Part shown: piece after piece, positions 1 through 5,485 of the stretch
Layout of the letters: each line of letters opens with the position of its first letter
Numbering within the stretch: the first letter of the stretch is position 1
Source: Desulfovibrionaceae bacterium
GTDB lineage: Bacteria > Pseudomonadota > Gammaproteobacteria > Burkholderiales > Burkholderiaceae_C
Assembly (NCBI GenBank): GCA_009778355.1
Contig: WRJY01000161.1
Span: 1-5,485, forward strand
Direction of reading: 5' to 3'
DNA length: 5,485 nt
Position numbers and translations under genes: made by a program
The notes under the pieces: generated by a model
Databases searched by the model: none
What the model saw: only the letters and a program-made list of their open reading frames with translations
What the model was told of the DNA's origin: nothing

Positions 1-19
1 GGCCAGCCAGTGGCTGGCC
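1..19. repeat. Short perfect inverted repeat at the left edge
   Basis: GGCCAGCCA (1-9) and TGGCTGGCC (11-19) are perfect 9-bp arms around a single base. It could be part of a hairpin or operator upstream of the DUF2156 gene, truncated by the window edge. A one-base spacer cannot form a normal RNA hairpin loop without opening inner pairs. No T-run follows, so it is not a complete intrinsic terminator as seen. Function unknown. Confidence 0.35.
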
Positions 20-975
20 ATCGCCCAGTGTTTCGCTGGGCCGCCGGCGGATGGCCCCGCGCCGGGCGCGCGCCGGACGGCTGCGGCGACTTGAAAGGCC
101 AGCCGTTGACCCTGGCGCTGCAAGCGCCCATCGAGGCGGCGCTGGCTCGTTTGCGCGCCGGCTGCGGCGCGCAGTGCCTGTCGGAGTGGAGTTTTTCCAA
201 CCTGTACCTGTTTCGGGCCGCGCACGGCTACCGCTACCTGCCGGGCGACTGGCCTGCCATTTCGGGCCGCGGCTATGACGGCGCGCGGCACTTGCTGCCC
301 CTCTTCGAGCCTGCGCGCGCCCCGCTGGACGCGCTGCTGGCCTTGCTGGACGGCCACGAGCACCTCTATCCGTTGAACCAGCGGCAGGCCGATGCGCTGG
401 GTCCGGCGCGCTTTGCGGTCAGTCAATCGCGCGACGATGCCGACTACCTCTATGCGGCGGCGAGCTTTGCCAACTATCCGGGACGCCTGCTGGCCAAAAA
501 GCGCAACCAGTGGCGTCAGTTCATCGAGGCCTGTCCGGGCAGTGTGGCCCGGCCCTATGGCCCGGCGCTCGAAGCGGTCGCGCGCCAGGTGCTGGCGGGA
601 TGGATGGCCCAGAAGGGCAAGGGCAGCGGCGAGGCCGACGAAGGCCCCTGCCTGGAGGCGCTGGCGCGCGCCGGAGAGCTTGGCCTCGAAGGCTTCGTTC
701 ATTTCGATGGCGCGCGGCCCATCGGCTTCGTGCTGGGGCAGATGCTGGAGCCGGGCGTTTGCGCCATCCGGTTCGCCAAGGGCCTGGACAGCCACGCGGG
801 CCTGTATCCGCACATGTTCCGGCATTTCAGCCGGGAGTTCGAGGCCCACTTTGGCCGTCCTGTGGCGTGGTTCAACTTCGAGCAGGACATGGGCATTGCC
901 GGCTTCAGGCGCAGCAAAATGTCCTACCGGCCCGCAGCGCTGCTGGCCAAGCTGCGCGTGGCTTGGCGTGGCTGA
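10..975 (+). CDS. DUF2156 / GNAT-fold acyltransferase-like protein, 5' end uncertain
   Basis: I recognise the DUF2156 family, which has the double-GNAT fold seen in the C-terminal domain of phosphatidylglycerol lysyltransferases and FemAB-like enzymes. Most stand-alone members have no known substrate. Residue numbers count from the GTG at 10. The N-terminal half carries the family's aromatic block (EWSFSNLYLFR, 59-69). The centre has YPGRLLAKKRNQWRQF (156-171), close to the usual 'l.gk.l.kKRN..n.F' signature. The C-terminal half has the GNAT-like strand around 229-244 (FVHFDG..PIGFVLGQ) and ends in NFEQDMGIAGFRRSKMSYRP (289-308), matching the family's 'N.EqDlG..GLR.sK.sy.P' signature. There is no signal peptide or membrane segment, so it is probably cytoplasmic. 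The frame is open to the left edge. Residues 1-27 look like translated non-coding sequence, so the TTG at 91 is a plausible start (294 aa), but neither start has a convincing Shine-Dalgarno. It lies 114 bp before the carboxylase genes and a functional link is not shown. The family call is firm; the start and function are not. Confidence 0.82.
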   Translation: MAGHRPVFRWAAGGWPRAGRAPDGCGDLKGQPLTLALQAPIEAALARLRAGCGAQCLSEWSFSNLYLFRAAHGYRYLPGDWPAISGRGYDGARHLLPLFEPARAPLDALLALLDGHEHLYPLNQRQADALGPARFAVSQSRDDADYLYAAASFANYPGRLLAKKRNQWRQFIEACPGSVARPYGPALEAVARQVLAGWMAQKGKGSGEADEGPCLEALARAGELGLEGFVHFDGARPIGFVLGQMLEPGVCAIRFAKGLDSHAGLYPHMFRHFSREFEAHFGRPVAWFNFEQDMGIAGFRRSKMSYRPAALLAKLRVAWRG

Positions 976-1089
976 CGGGTGCAGACAGCCAGTTCGCGCA
1001 AGACAGGCGCGGCGTTCATCCCTAAGCTGGCCGATCGTCAAAAACACTGGCGCGCACAGCAGTGACCGGCAGGCACATCAAGGCAGTCC

Positions 1090-2712
1090 ATGGCAACCAT
1101 CGAATCAACCGTCATCCCCGGCAGCGAAGCTTTCCAGGCCAACCGCGAAGGCATGCTTGCGCTGATCGGGCGCGTGCGCGCTTACGAGCGCCGCGCCGCT
1201 GCCACCTCGGCCAAGTCCCGCGAGCGCTTCGAAAAGCGCGGTCAATTGCTGCCGCGCGAGCGCCTGTCGCTGCTGCTCGATCCGGGCGCGCCCTTTCTGG
1301 AGATCGGCTCGCTGGCCGGCCTGGGGCTGGACAACCCGGACCTGGACAAGAGCGTGCCCGGCGGCGGTGTGATTGCCGGCATCGGCTGGGTTTGCGGCGT
1401 GCGCGTGATGATCAGCGCGTCCGACTCGGGCATCAACGCCGGATCGCTGCAACCCATGGGCCTGTCCAAGCAGTTGCGCGTGCAGGAGCTGGCGCTGGAA
1501 AACAAGCTGCCCTTCGTTCAACTGGTGGAAAGCGCTGGCGCCAACCTGCTGGCCTACAAGGTCGAGGACTTCATTACCGGCGGCAGCCTGTTTCGCAACC
1601 TGGCGCGCCTGTCGGCTGCCGGGTTGCCGGTGGTGACGGTGACGCACGGCTCTTCCACCGCCGGCGGCGCCTACCAGACCGGGCTGTCGGACTACATCGT
1701 GATGGTGCGCGGGCGCTCGCGGGCCTTTTTGGCGGGGCCGCCGCTGCTCAAGGCCGCCACCGGCGAGATCGCCACCGAAGAAGAGCTGGGCGGCGCCGTG
1801 ATGCACACCTCGATCTCCGGCCTGGGCGACTACCTGGCCGAGGATGACCGCGACGCCATCCGGCTGGCGCGGGAGATTCTGGCGCACATCGACTGGAACC
1901 GCGACATGCCGCTCGAGCCAGCGCGCCGCTTCAAGCCGCCGCGCCACGACGCCGAGGAACTGCTGGGCATCATGCCCATGGATCACAAGCGCCCGGTGGA
2001 CATGAGGCAGGTCATCGCGCGCATCGCCGACGACTCCGAATTTCTCGAATTCGGCGAGAACTACGGCAGCGCCACCGTCACCGGCACGATCAAGATCGAG
2101 GGCCTGCCGCTGGGCGTGATTACCAACAACGGCCCCATCGACTCGGCGGGCGCGGCCAAGGCCACGCACTTCATCCAGGCTTGCTGCCAGGCCAAAACCC
2201 CGATCCTCTACCTGCAAAACACCACCGGGTACATGGTCGGGCGGGCGCATGAAGAGGCGGGCATCATCAAGCACGGCTCCAAGATGATCCAGGCCGTGAC
2301 CAGCGCCACGGTGCCGCAGATCACGATCCAGTGCGGCGCGTCCTTCGGCGCCGGCAACTACGGCATGTGCGGGCGCGGTTTTCACCCGCGCTTTTGCTTC
2401 TCCTGGCCCAACGCCAAGACGGCGGTGATGGGCGGCGAGCAGGCCGCGCAGACCATGGTCAACGTGACCGAGGCGGCGATGAGGCGCAAGGGCGGCGAGA
2501 TCGACCGCGCCAAGCTCGAAGAACTGGAGCGCCGCATCATCGAGCGGTTCGATCGCCAGATGAGCGTGTTCACCACCAGCGCGCAAATGCTCGACGACGG
2601 CGTGATCGACCCGCGCGACACGCGCGCCGTGCTGGCCTCGGTGCTGTCGATCTGCCGCGACGCCGAACTGCGCAAGCCGCAAGCCATGCAGTTTTCCGTG
2701 GCGCGTCCTTGA
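1090..2712 (+). CDS. Acyl-CoA carboxylase carboxyltransferase (beta) subunit, geranyl-/methylcrotonyl-CoA carboxylase type
   Basis: This is the biotin-dependent carboxyltransferase subunit. It moves the carboxyl group from carboxybiotin on the partner alpha subunit to an acyl-CoA. Its 540 aa is a normal length and both crotonase-fold halves are complete. The N-terminal half has RFEKRGQLLPRERL..LLDPG (46-66), GGGVIAGIG (91-99), GSSTAGGAY (187-195, an oxyanion-hole glycine region) and FLAGPPLLKAATGEI (213-227). The C-terminal half has NNGPIDSAGAAKATHFI (346-362), YLQNTTGYMVG (374-384), GASFGAGNYGMCGRG (416-430) and WPNAKTAVMGGEQAA (439-453). The QNTTGYMVG and FHPRFCFSWPN wording resembles AtuC (geranyl-CoA carboxylase beta) more than LiuB/MccB. 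The 'FPDREHFGRIFFNQ' segment of MCC is replaced by FITGGSLFRN (161-170). The start is set by an AAGG at 1080-1083, six bases before the ATG. The 30-bp gap to the alpha-subunit gene indicates co-transcription. The family is sure; the substrate is not, and propionyl-CoA carboxylase looks unlikely. Confidence 0.96.
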   Translation: MATIESTVIPGSEAFQANREGMLALIGRVRAYERRAAATSAKSRERFEKRGQLLPRERLSLLLDPGAPFLEIGSLAGLGLDNPDLDKSVPGGGVIAGIGWVCGVRVMISASDSGINAGSLQPMGLSKQLRVQELALENKLPFVQLVESAGANLLAYKVEDFITGGSLFRNLARLSAAGLPVVTVTHGSSTAGGAYQTGLSDYIVMVRGRSRAFLAGPPLLKAATGEIATEEELGGAVMHTSISGLGDYLAEDDRDAIRLAREILAHIDWNRDMPLEPARRFKPPRHDAEELLGIMPMDHKRPVDMRQVIARIADDSEFLEFGENYGSATVTGTIKIEGLPLGVITNNGPIDSAGAAKATHFIQACCQAKTPILYLQNTTGYMVGRAHEEAGIIKHGSKMIQAVTSATVPQITIQCGASFGAGNYGMCGRGFHPRFCFSWPNAKTAVMGGEQAAQTMVNVTEAAMRRKGGEIDRAKLEELERRIIERFDRQMSVFTTSAQMLDDGVIDPRDTRAVLASVLSICRDAELRKPQAMQFSVARP

Positions 2713-2742
2713 ACCATCCAACTCACCGCCGGACACCACGCC

Positions 2743-4743
2743 ATGACCGCATCGACCGCCGCCGCCACGCCTTTCCACAAGATACTGATCGCCAATCGCG
2801 GGGAGATCGCGCTGCGCGTGATTCGCAGCGCGCGCGATCTGGGCTACCGCACGGTGGCCGTCTATTCCAGCGCCGACGCGGGCGCGCGCCACGTGCGCGA
2901 GGCCGATCAGGCCGTTTGCATCGGCGAACCGCTGCCCGCGCAGTCGTATCTGAACATGGCGGCCATCATCGAGGCCGCCAGGCGCAGCGGCGCGGACGCG
3001 GTGCATCCGGGCTACGGTTTTCTGGCGGAGAACGAGGACTTCGCGCAGGCTTGCAAGGACGCCGGCCTGGTCTTCATCGGCCCTTCCGCCGAGGCCATCC
3101 GCGCGATGGGCCACAAGGCGGGCGCCAAGGCGCTGATGATGCAGGCAGGCGTGCCCTGCATTCCAGGCTACCAGGGCCAGGATCAGAGCGATCAGCGCCT
3201 GGCGCAGGAGGCCGGGCGCATCGGCTTTCCGGTGATGATAAAGGCCACGGCCGGCGGCGGCGGCCGGGGTATGCGGCTGGTCAATTCAGCCGCCGAGTTT
3301 GGCGAGCTGTTGCGCAGCGCGCGCTCCGAGGCCCAAAGCGCCTTTGGCAATCCGGAGGTGATTCTGGAGCGCGCCATCGTCGAGCCGCGCCACATCGAGA
3401 TACAGGTCTTTGCCGACCGCCACGGCCATGCGATTCATTTGGGCGAGCGCGATTGCTCCGTGCAGCGGCGGCATCAGAAAGTGATCGAGGAAGCGCCATC
3501 GCCAGCCGTCGATGCCGGCCTGCGCGCGCGCATGGGCGCCGTGGCCGTGCAGGCGGTCAAGGCGATCGGCTACGAGGGCGCGGGCACGCTGGAGTTCCTG
3601 CTCGATGGCGAGGGCCATTTCTACTTCATGGAAATGAACACGCGCCTGCAAGTGGAGCACCCGGTCACCGAGGCCATCACGGGCCTGGACCTGGTGGCAT
3701 GGCAACTGCGCGTGGCCGCGGGCGAGCCGCTGCCGCTCACGCAGGAGCAAGTGCGCTTCGACGGTCATGCGATCGAAGTGCGTCTGTGCGCCGAGGACGC
3801 GGGCAAGGGCTTCATGCCGCAAAGCGGCGCGATGGCGTTGTGGGACATGCCGCCGCGCTTGCGTGTGGAACACGCGCTCGAATCCGGCGCCGGCATTCCG
3901 CCGTTCTACGACTCCATGATCGCCAAGCTCATCGGCCACGGCCAGACGCGGGAGGTGGCGCGCCGCCGGCTCCTGTCCGGCCTGCACGATGCCGTGGCGC
4001 TCGGCGTGGTCACCAACCAGGCCTTCTTGCAGCGTTGCCTGGAACACCCGGTGTTCGCCGCTGGCGGCGCCACCACCGCCTTCATTGCGCAGAACCAGGA
4101 AGCCCTGCTCGCGCCCGACGCCGCGACCGGCGCGCGCGCCGCCGCCATTGCCGCCGTGCTGTTGTACGCGAGCACGGGCGCGCGCCATCAGCCCGTCGCG
4201 GGCCGCCGCATGACGACCGCCATGCTGCCGCTGGCGCTGCATTTCGACTTTGACGGTCAGGCGCGGGTGGCCGATTTGAGCCTGCCCGCGTCTGACCGCT
4301 TCGAGGTCACGATCGATGGCGTCATGCGCTCCATCGAGCTGCAACAACTGGACGAACACCGCGCCCGGCTCATCTGCGATGGCGTGCTGGAGCGCGCCGA
4401 TTTTTACCGCGATGGCGCCGTGCTGCTGCTGCACTACCGGGGCGAATCGATGCGCATCGAGGACCAGACCCGGGCGGCCGCCACCCGCCAGGCGGAAAGC
4501 GGCGGCGACGGCAAGGTGCGCGCGTCGATGAATGGGCGCGTCGTCGCCGTGCTGGCGGCGGTCGGCGACCTGGTGCAGGCCGGGCAGCCCGTGGTCACGC
4601 TGGAGGCCATGAAGATGGAGCACGTTCACGCGGCCGCGCTGACGGGCCGTCTGACGGCGCTGCACGTCAAGGCCGGCGATCAGGTTCCGGCTGGCCGCGT
4701 CGTGGCGGAAATCGAACCCGCCGAAATCGCGGCGGCGGACTGA
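2743..4743 (+). CDS. Acyl-CoA carboxylase biotin carboxylase / biotin carrier (alpha) subunit
   Basis: This is the alpha subunit. It carboxylates a covalently bound biotin using ATP and bicarbonate, then presents it to the carboxyltransferase encoded just upstream. The 666-aa length is typical of MccA/LiuD and AtuF. The biotin carboxylase domain (about 10-455) opens with ILIANRGEIALRVIRSA (14-30) and HPGYGFLAEN (88-97). The ATP-grasp glycine loop is GGGGRGM (171-177), with K125 and K167 as likely ATP-contacting lysines. RDCSVQRRHQK is at 236-246, and EMNTRLQVEH (297-306) supplies the metal- and bicarbonate-binding E297, N299, R301 and E305. R347 sits in the VRLCAED segment. A weakly conserved linker, like the BT domain that docks MCC/GCC subunits, covers about 460-585. 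The biotinyl domain is 590-658, with K624 in EAMKM (621-625) as the biotinylation site. It needs biotin protein ligase, encoded elsewhere. The Shine-Dalgarno is weak (GGA at 2731-2733), consistent with translation after the upstream gene. It most resembles AtuF/LiuD; acetyl-CoA carboxylase AccC is excluded by the fused carrier domain. Confidence 0.96.
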   Translation: MTASTAAATPFHKILIANRGEIALRVIRSARDLGYRTVAVYSSADAGARHVREADQAVCIGEPLPAQSYLNMAAIIEAARRSGADAVHPGYGFLAENEDFAQACKDAGLVFIGPSAEAIRAMGHKAGAKALMMQAGVPCIPGYQGQDQSDQRLAQEAGRIGFPVMIKATAGGGGRGMRLVNSAAEFGELLRSARSEAQSAFGNPEVILERAIVEPRHIEIQVFADRHGHAIHLGERDCSVQRRHQKVIEEAPSPAVDAGLRARMGAVAVQAVKAIGYEGAGTLEFLLDGEGHFYFMEMNTRLQVEHPVTEAITGLDLVAWQLRVAAGEPLPLTQEQVRFDGHAIEVRLCAEDAGKGFMPQSGAMALWDMPPRLRVEHALESGAGIPPFYDSMIAKLIGHGQTREVARRRLLSGLHDAVALGVVTNQAFLQRCLEHPVFAAGGATTAFIAQNQEALLAPDAATGARAAAIAAVLLYASTGARHQPVAGRRMTTAMLPLALHFDFDGQARVADLSLPASDRFEVTIDGVMRSIELQQLDEHRARLICDGVLERADFYRDGAVLLLHYRGESMRIEDQTRAAATRQAESGGDGKVRASMNGRVVAVLAAVGDLVQAGQPVVTLEAMKMEHVHAAALTGRLTALHVKAGDQVPAGRVVAEIEPAEIAAAD

Positions 4744-5027
4744 CATCGGCATGCGGCCAGTCGTTGAACGCACGCAGCAGTGCAGGTGACAGCCAGCGCC
4801 AAAGGCCCAAGGGCTACGGTTGTATCGTCGACAAACGCGTCAATCATGCAGGACGGCGCGCCCCAAACCGGCTACATGCGCTTTGGCGACGCCATGGCTT
4901 GCTGCCCAGCAAAGGCAAGCAGCATAATGACCTCGGCGATGGGATACGGAGATCAAGGGCAAGGGTACATCCAGATCGTGGACAATATAAAGTTTTGCAA
5001 CCAACACCCGAACAAGGATCACGCATC
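4744..5027. other. Intergenic region between the carboxylase genes and the small basic ORF
   Basis: I see no supportable gene here. Overlapping + frames run through it from 4764 and 4780, but they have no ribosome binding site and no recognisable protein pattern. GCCCAAGGGC (4805-4814) is a very short hairpin with no T-run, so I do not call a terminator for the carboxylase genes. The part nearest the small ORF is more AT-rich. TATAAA at 4986-4991 could be a -10 element. The segment 16 bp upstream (4964-4969, GGTACA) matches a sigma-70 -35 box at only three of six positions. A promoter for the small ORF is therefore possible but weak. Confidence 0.5.
5014..5018 (+). promoter_or_regulatory. Ribosome binding site of the small basic ORF
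   Basis: AAGGA lies nine bases before the ATG at 5028. It is one of the clearest Shine-Dalgarno matches in the window. It decides the start: the same frame extends further upstream without any ribosome binding site, and the sequence just upstream does not look coding. Confidence 0.55.
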
Positions 5028-5180
5028 ATGGGCAACAAACTCATCACCGAAGCCATGCGCAAGGCCACCAAGCCCTTGCCTGGCGCCGTCGTCCGCAAGG
5101 AAGGCACCGGCCAAAAGCGCAGCCTGGAGCGCGGCTCGCACACGCGCAGCAAGAAAAGCCCCGGCAAGCGCCCGCACTGA
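5028..5180 (+). CDS. Small very basic hypothetical protein (50 aa)
   Basis: I do not recognise this gene. The predicted product starts MGNKLITEAMRKATKPLPGA and ends KSPGKRPH. By my count it has 8 Lys and 6 Arg against 3 Glu and no Asp, so it is strongly cationic. The last 25 residues are rich in Lys, Arg, Ser, Gly and Thr. There is no membrane segment, signal peptide or cysteine. Such composition fits a nucleic-acid- or ribosome-associated protein, but that is inference from charge alone. Support for a real gene is the AAGGA nine bases upstream, an ATG start, an AT-rich possible -10 at 4986-4991, and a short N-terminal stretch that could form an amphipathic helix. Against it are the short length in a GC-rich genome, where chance frames are common, and other open frames over the same bases. 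It sits 284 bp after the carboxylase pair and is probably a separate transcript. Confidence 0.55.
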   Translation: MGNKLITEAMRKATKPLPGAVVRKEGTGQKRSLERGSHTRSKKSPGKRPH

Positions 5181-5401
5181 ATGGCCAGTTGAAGTCCGAG
5201 TTCCTCTTTCCTGCCCCGTCATCACCGGCAAGAACAGAGGGGCCGCTGCAAGCGTCGCGCGAGCCTGCCGTGCCGGTGCCTCGCGCCGCCAAACGGGAGC
5301 GCCGCCCCCGCTATCTGGAAAAGCATTACTGCTGGGCTTATGTGCGCACTCGGGCTTTTTCATCAGGGCACGAGGGTGAGCATCAATCTCCTTGTGGATT
5401 A
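5181..5401. other. Gene-poor stretch downstream of the small ORF
   Basis: I find no convincing gene on either strand. A minus-strand frame of 114 aa starting at 5363 has no ribosome binding site and mainly mirrors the small ORF. CACCGGCA (5223-5230) and TGCCGGTG (5271-5278) form an 8-bp inverted repeat with a 40-base loop and no T-run, which may be chance. GTGCGCAC (5342-5349) is a palindrome shortly before TTTTT (5356-5360), but the bases between do not extend the stem, so I do not call an intrinsic terminator. The right end, from about 5380, becomes AT-rich next to the possible IS boundary. Confidence 0.4.
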
Positions 5402-5485
5402 GGGCCTGTTCACACTATTTTCATGGTGCCCGCAAGGCAGTCAAAGGCCGCAATCGAGGCGCGCGTCGCAGCCCATGCTGCTGCA
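5402..5485. mobile_element. Possible end of an insertion sequence (IS5-family-like), cut by the window edge
   Basis: The bases from 5402 (GGGCCTGTTCACACTATTTT) resemble the outer terminal repeats of some IS5-family elements, which often begin GRGCCTGTTC. The preceding bases GGATTA or TTAG fit the TNA/YTAR target sites used by that family. A minus-strand frame enters from the right edge and stops inside this putative repeat (TGA at 5412-5410), as transposase genes of compact IS elements often do. The other end, the target duplication and the bulk of the transposase lie outside the window. This call therefore rests on remembered resemblance and could be wrong; a dispersed non-IS repeat is the main alternative. 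Confidence 0.3.
5410..5484 (-). CDS. Possible C-terminal fragment of a transposase (partial)
   Basis: On the minus strand an open frame runs from the window edge to a TGA and encodes 24 residues, AAAWAATRASIAAFDCLAGT followed by MKIV. The position fits the end of a transposase gene: its stop codon falls within the putative terminal repeat. The fragment is too short to identify by motif, and no catalytic residue would be expected this close to the C-terminus. It could equally be a chance open frame of this length. The start lies beyond the right edge. Confidence 0.22.
   Translation of the reverse strand, partial: AAAWAATRASIAAFDCLAGTMKIV

Noticed and set aside
1105..3114. Long minus-strand open frame of 669 aa opposite the beta subunit and the start of the alpha subunit
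   Set aside because: It mirrors two certain genes, is rich in Arg, Ala, Gly and His, and shows no domain. Long antisense frames are expected in GC-rich genes with strong third-position GC bias.
2331..4253. Plus-strand 640-aa frame overlapping both carboxylase genes
   Set aside because: It is out of frame with two well-supported genes, crosses their junction, and reads as an Arg/Ala/Gly-rich shadow.
3286..4773. Minus-strand open frame of 495 aa opposite the alpha subunit
   Set aside because: Same reason: an antisense shadow of the biotin carboxylase gene with low-complexity composition and no recognisable motif.
4820..4834. TTGT-N7-ACAA near-palindrome as a possible operator
   Set aside because: Only 4-bp arms, no second copy, and not placed next to a credible promoter.
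5223..5278. 8-bp inverted repeat CACCGGCA / TGCCGGTG with a 40-base loop
   Set aside because: No T-run, a long loop, and about one such match is expected by chance in a GC-rich stretch of this size.
5342..5360. GTGCGCAC palindrome followed by GGGCTTTTT, considered as an intrinsic terminator
   Set aside because: The self-complementary 8-mer leaves no loop, and the GC bases before the T-run do not pair with the upstream sequence.
5019..5363. 114-aa minus-strand frame beginning MKKPECAHKP
   Set aside because: No Shine-Dalgarno at its ATG. The nearby AAGGAG on that strand precedes a different ATG that yields only six codons. Its second half mirrors the small basic ORF.
4780..5379. 199-aa plus-strand frame covering the intergenic region and the small ORF
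   Set aside because: No ribosome binding site at the start, no recognisable pattern, and composition that changes along its length. The small ORF in another frame has better start signals.

Overview
The window is GC-rich (roughly two thirds G+C). All recognisable genes lie on the + strand. Codon use and protein similarity point to a betaproteobacterium, most likely Burkholderiales and perhaps Comamonadaceae (Acidovorax/Verminephrobacter-like). That placement is inferred from general family resemblance, because no marker gene is present.

Layout from left to right: (1) a DUF2156 / GNAT-fold protein whose 5' end is uncertain or lies outside the window (up to 975); (2) after a 114-bp gap, a 540-aa biotin-dependent acyl-CoA carboxylase carboxyltransferase (beta) subunit (1090-2712); (3) only 30 bp later, the 666-aa alpha subunit carrying biotin carboxylase and biotin carrier domains (2743-4743); (4) a 284-bp non-coding stretch; (5) a 50-aa very basic small ORF with a good ribosome binding site (5028-5180); (6) about 220 bp with no gene; (7) at the right edge, from about 5402, a sequence resembling the terminal inverted repeat of an IS element, with an open minus-strand frame that may be the C-terminus of its transposase.

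Genes 2 and 3 clearly work together. The alpha subunit uses ATP and bicarbonate to carboxylate its own biotin, and the beta subunit moves the carboxyl group to an acyl-CoA. The beta subunit resembles geranyl-CoA carboxylase (AtuC) more than 3-methylcrotonyl-CoA carboxylase (LiuB/MccB). The two genes are adjacent rather than embedded among the other leucine or acyclic-terpene catabolism genes, so the true substrate is open. A branched or longer-chain 3-methyl-enoyl-CoA is the best guess.

I found no CRISPR array, tRNA, rRNA, toxin-antitoxin pair, phage module or obviously new system. The least explained items are the small basic ORF, the substrate of the carboxylase, and the possible IS end at the right border.
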